A stretch of 6,512 nt of DNA. Origin: Anaerotignum sp. (GTDB lineage Bacteria > Bacillota > Clostridia > Lachnospirales > Anaerotignaceae). Below are positions 4,534 through 6,512 of the stretch, piece after piece. The notes under the pieces were generated by a model. It was not told the DNA's origin. It saw only the letters and a program-made list of their open reading frames with translations, and made no database searches. Both the position numbers and the translations under genes were made by a program. Location of the stretch: the NCBI GenBank assembly GCA_017442465.1, contig JAFRZQ010000193.1, positions 1 to 6,512 on the forward strand, given 5' to 3'. How positions within the stretch are numbered: the first letter of the stretch is position 1; every line of letters begins with the position of its first letter.

Positions 4534-5568
4534 ATGTTTAGTTCCTATCTTCTGGAAGCTCTGCCTTCCGTAAGAGAACCCGGTATGATCATCGGGCCCG
4601 TTGCAAACCTGATGGGTAAGGTTTACAACCTGCTGTTCAACTTACTGCACAGCAACACAAGCGCAGGCTCTCTGGGTCTTGCGATCATCATCTTTACACT
4701 GATCGTAAAGATGCTGCTGTTCCCTCTGATGGTAAAACAGCAGAAATCTTCTTTCAAAATGCAGCAGATGCAGCCTGAACTGAATAAGATCAGAGCAAAA
4801 TATGCAGGCAAAACAGACCAGATGTCCCAGCAGCGCATGGCGTTCGAAATGCAGGAACTGCAGAAAAAGAACGGCGCGAGCATGATGGGCGGCTGTCTGC
4901 CTATGCTGATCCAGCTGCCTATTCTGTATGCACTGTTCTATCTGTTCCAGAACGCATACGTTTATGTAGACGCGATCGGCAATAACTATGTTGACATCGC
5001 AAATGCCATCATCAATATTCCTGTTTCCCTGAGAATGGAAGTATTCCAGCCTTTCGCACAGGAATTTGTTGATATGTATAAAAACATGGAATTCATCAAG
5101 GATGGTTTCGACATGAGCCAGGTAAACGACGTTGTTATGCTGGTAGGTAACATGAAAGCAGATGACTGGAATATCGTTATGCAGAACCTGGGTGCTGCAG
5201 GCAGCGAACTGGCACCTCTCTTGGATGTGAAAAACGGCATCGAAACATTCCTGACAATTCCCCTGGTTTCCAAACCCGGTTTCTCTTTCCCCGGTATTCT
5301 GATCCCCATTGCTGCAGGTGTAACAACATGGCTGCAGACAAAGATCATGAATATGATGAACCCTCAGAATATGGATCCCAATAACCCCGCAGCATCCATG
5401 ACAAAAACAATGCTGTATACAATGCCTATCATGATGGGTGTATTCTCCATCACAATGCCTGCCGGTCTGGGTCTGTACTGGACAATTTCCAATATTTTCG
5501 GTATCGTTCAGCAGGTGATCCTGACAAAATACTATAAAAAGAAATTTGCAGAGGAGGCAGCAAAGTAA
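4534..5568 (+). CDS. yidC: Membrane protein insertase YidC/OxaA (SpoIIIJ family)
   Basis: YidC inserts and folds membrane proteins, alone or with the Sec translocon. The 344-residue product has five likely membrane segments: about 26-39 (weak) or 45-67, 120-145, 250-268, 290-308 and 309-331. A coiled, charged cytoplasmic loop runs from about 68 to 115 (KQQKSSFKMQQMQPELNKIR region). Conserved marks are GGCLPMLIQLPILYALF (119-135) and MPAGLGLYW (308-316). There is no lipobox cysteine near the N-terminus, unlike Bacillus SpoIIIJ. The groove arginine of the family appears to be K59 in FTLIVKMLLFPL. The extracellular loop at about 146-249 is long. The ATG at 4534 follows AAGGAGG (4522-4528) by five bases, 48 bases after yidD. 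Confidence 0.95.
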   Translation: MFSSYLLEALPSVREPGMIIGPVANLMGKVYNLLFNLLHSNTSAGSLGLAIIIFTLIVKMLLFPLMVKQQKSSFKMQQMQPELNKIRAKYAGKTDQMSQQRMAFEMQELQKKNGASMMGGCLPMLIQLPILYALFYLFQNAYVYVDAIGNNYVDIANAIINIPVSLRMEVFQPFAQEFVDMYKNMEFIKDGFDMSQVNDVVMLVGNMKADDWNIVMQNLGAAGSELAPLLDVKNGIETFLTIPLVSKPGFSFPGILIPIAAGVTTWLQTKIMNMMNPQNMDPNNPAASMTKTMLYTMPIMMGVFSITMPAGLGLYWTISNIFGIVQQVILTKYYKKKFAEEAAK

Positions 5569-6185
5569 TGGAAGAAATCAGAAAAAGTGCAAAAACCGTT
5601 GAAGCTGCTGTAGAGGCTGCTCTGGCAGAACTGGGCGCAACTCGTGAAGAAGTAGATATCACAGTGATCGACGAAGGCTCCAAGGGTTTTCTGGGTATGT
5701 TCGGCAGCAAGGATGCTGTTGTTCTGGTGAAGAAAAACTTCGATCCTGAAAAGGAAGCAGAAACATTCCTGAAAGAAGTGTTCCTGTCTATGGGTCTCAT
5801 CGTAAAGATCAAGGCTGAACTGAAAGATAAGCACCTGTTTGTAGAACTGACAGGTGATGACATGGGCATCCTGATCGGTAAAAGAGGTCAGACACTGGAT
5901 GCACTGCAGTATCTGGTAAACCTGGTAGTAAACAAGAAAAGCCCTTACTACATCAGCGTAATGCTGGATACAGAAAACTACAGACAGAGAAGAAAAGAAA
6001 CTCTGGAAAGCCTGGCATTCAACCTGGCGAAAAAGGTAAAACATACAAAGAAAAATGTGGTTCTGGAACCCATGAACCCTTATGAAAGAAGAATCATCCA
6101 TTCCGCACTGCAGAATGACAGATTCGTTACAACATTCTCCGAAGGCGAAGAACCTTACAGAAACGTTGTTATTACATTGAAATAA
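5568..6185 (+). CDS. khpB: RNA-binding protein KhpB (Jag/SpoIIIJ-associated)
   Basis: KhpB (Jag, EloR in streptococci) is a cytoplasmic RNA-binding protein linked to cell elongation and division control in Firmicutes, often as partner of KhpA. The 205-residue product has three parts. The Jag N domain (1-50) carries GSKGFLGMFG (37-46). The KH domain carries GILIGKRGQTLDALQYLVN (100-118), with the GxxG loop at 104-107. The R3H domain carries NPYERRIIH (170-178), with R174 and H178, followed by TFSEGEEPYRNVVI. The ATG at 5568 shares one base with the yidC stop (TAATG), and GAGGAGG (5551-5557) lies ten bases upstream inside yidC, so translation is probably coupled. Nine of ten arginines use AGA. 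A terminator follows directly. Confidence 0.95.
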   Translation: MEEIRKSAKTVEAAVEAALAELGATREEVDITVIDEGSKGFLGMFGSKDAVVLVKKNFDPEKEAETFLKEVFLSMGLIVKIKAELKDKHLFVELTGDDMGILIGKRGQTLDALQYLVNLVVNKKSPYYISVMLDTENYRQRRKETLESLAFNLAKKVKHTKKNVVLEPMNPYERRIIHSALQNDRFVTTFSEGEEPYRNVVITLK

Positions 6186-6191
6186 TGTAGA

Positions 6192-6228
6192 AAAACCCGG
6201 TGTGATATTGCATCGGGTTTTGTTTTTG
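6192..6228 (+). terminator. Intrinsic terminator of the rpmH-khpB operon
   Basis: AAAACCCG (6192-6199) pairs with CGGGTTTT (6214-6221) around a 14-base loop, and the T-rich tail continues as GTTTTTG. It starts seven bases after the khpB stop and should end the operon before mnmE. Confidence 0.85.
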
Positions 6229-6244
6229 ATTAGAATAAAATGGG

Positions 6245-6345
6245 GAAGGATGGGAATCCTTCTGAAAAGCCGTTAGGTTATTTTTATGCGAGGCCAGCCT
6301 CGCGCTCCGCAAACCTTTAAAAAGGTTTGATCCAAACTTTATTTG
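6245..6345. repeat. Hairpin repeat between khpB and mnmE
   Basis: Three perfect inverted repeats lie in a row: GAAGGAT/ATCCTTC (6245-6251/6256-6262), GCGAGGC/GCCTCGC (6288-6294/6297-6303) and CAAACCTTT/AAAGGTTTG (6310-6318/6321-6329). The order of a GC-rich stem and then a C/T-A/G stem beginning near CGC matches 63-109 at the other end of the window. I associate such units with dispersed intergenic repeats of Clostridia, but copy number cannot be judged here. No promoter for mnmE is clear in this gap. Confidence 0.5.
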
Positions 6346-6395
6346 CCTGCGGCGCTGAATTACGAAAATAATTCCTTCTCGAGGAGGTCAGATAC

Positions 6396-6512
6396 ATGAA
6401 AAGAGAATATATGTTAGATGATGTGATTGCGGCAATTTCCACGCCTATGGGTGTTGGCGGCATCGGCATTGTACGAATGACCGGCACAGGCTGTATCGAA
6501 ATCGCGGACAAG
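6396..6512 (+). CDS. mnmE: tRNA modification GTPase MnmE, 5' part only
   Basis: MnmE with MnmG installs the carboxymethylaminomethyl-type group on the wobble uridine (U34) of certain tRNAs. Only 39 codons are in the window and the frame stays open at the edge. The visible end reads IAAISTPMGVGGIGIVRMTG, the hallmark start of the N-terminal folate-binding TrmE domain. The GTPase domain lies outside. The ATG at 6396 follows GAGGAGGT (6381-6388) by seven bases; a second in-frame ATG at residue 6 has no comparable site. The gene is separated from khpB by a terminator and a repeat, so it probably has its own promoter. mnmE after khpB is the usual order in Firmicutes. Confidence 0.93.
   Translation, partial: MKREYMLDDVIAAISTPMGVGGIGIVRMTGTGCIEIADK

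Noticed and set aside
6317..6511. Minus-strand ORF opposite the mnmE start
   Set aside because: It is the shadow of mnmE and the repeat; the plus strand has a clear ribosome site and a conserved N-terminus.

Overview
The window is a replication-origin neighbourhood from a low- to mid-GC Gram-positive bacterium, most likely class Clostridia (Lachnospirales-like). The basis is the gene order, the strong AGGAGG ribosome sites, the YidC without a lipobox, the Bacillus-like two-part oriC around dnaA, and intergenic hairpin repeats of a style I associate with Clostridia. No species can be named from the sequence alone.

Layout. The left part is on the minus strand: dnaN (126-1229), a 410-base gap, then dnaA (1640-2971). 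The gap holds the predicted unwinding site of oriC (AT-rich stretch, DnaA-trios, paired DnaA boxes), a second DnaA-box group, and a block of hairpins with a 24-base perfect palindrome. Between dnaA and rpmH lie 632 bases with more DnaA boxes and a near-consensus sigma-A promoter for the genes on the right. On the plus strand run rpmH (3604-3738), rnpA (3828-4232), yidD (4225-4485), yidC (4534-5568) and jag/khpB (5568-6185). They form one tightly packed operon that ends in an intrinsic terminator. After 210 bases with a second hairpin repeat comes the start of mnmE (6396 to the window edge).

Function. DnaA binds the TTATCCACA-type boxes on both sides of its gene and opens the DNA beside dnaN. 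The dnaN product is the sliding clamp that then serves the replisome. The rightward operon makes ribosomal protein L34, the protein part of RNase P, and YidD and YidC for membrane protein insertion. It also makes the RNA-binding protein KhpB/Jag, whose gene commonly follows yidC. MnmE modifies tRNA wobble uridines and is a usual next neighbour.

Nothing here is a new defence, mobile or biosynthetic system. The points worth a second look are the very clear DnaA-trio origin element, the repeat and palindrome block that separates dnaA from dnaN, Lys in place of the usual Arg in the YidC groove, a changed RNR motif in RnpA, a sharp arginine-codon contrast inside one operon, and a possible attenuator between rpmH and rnpA.
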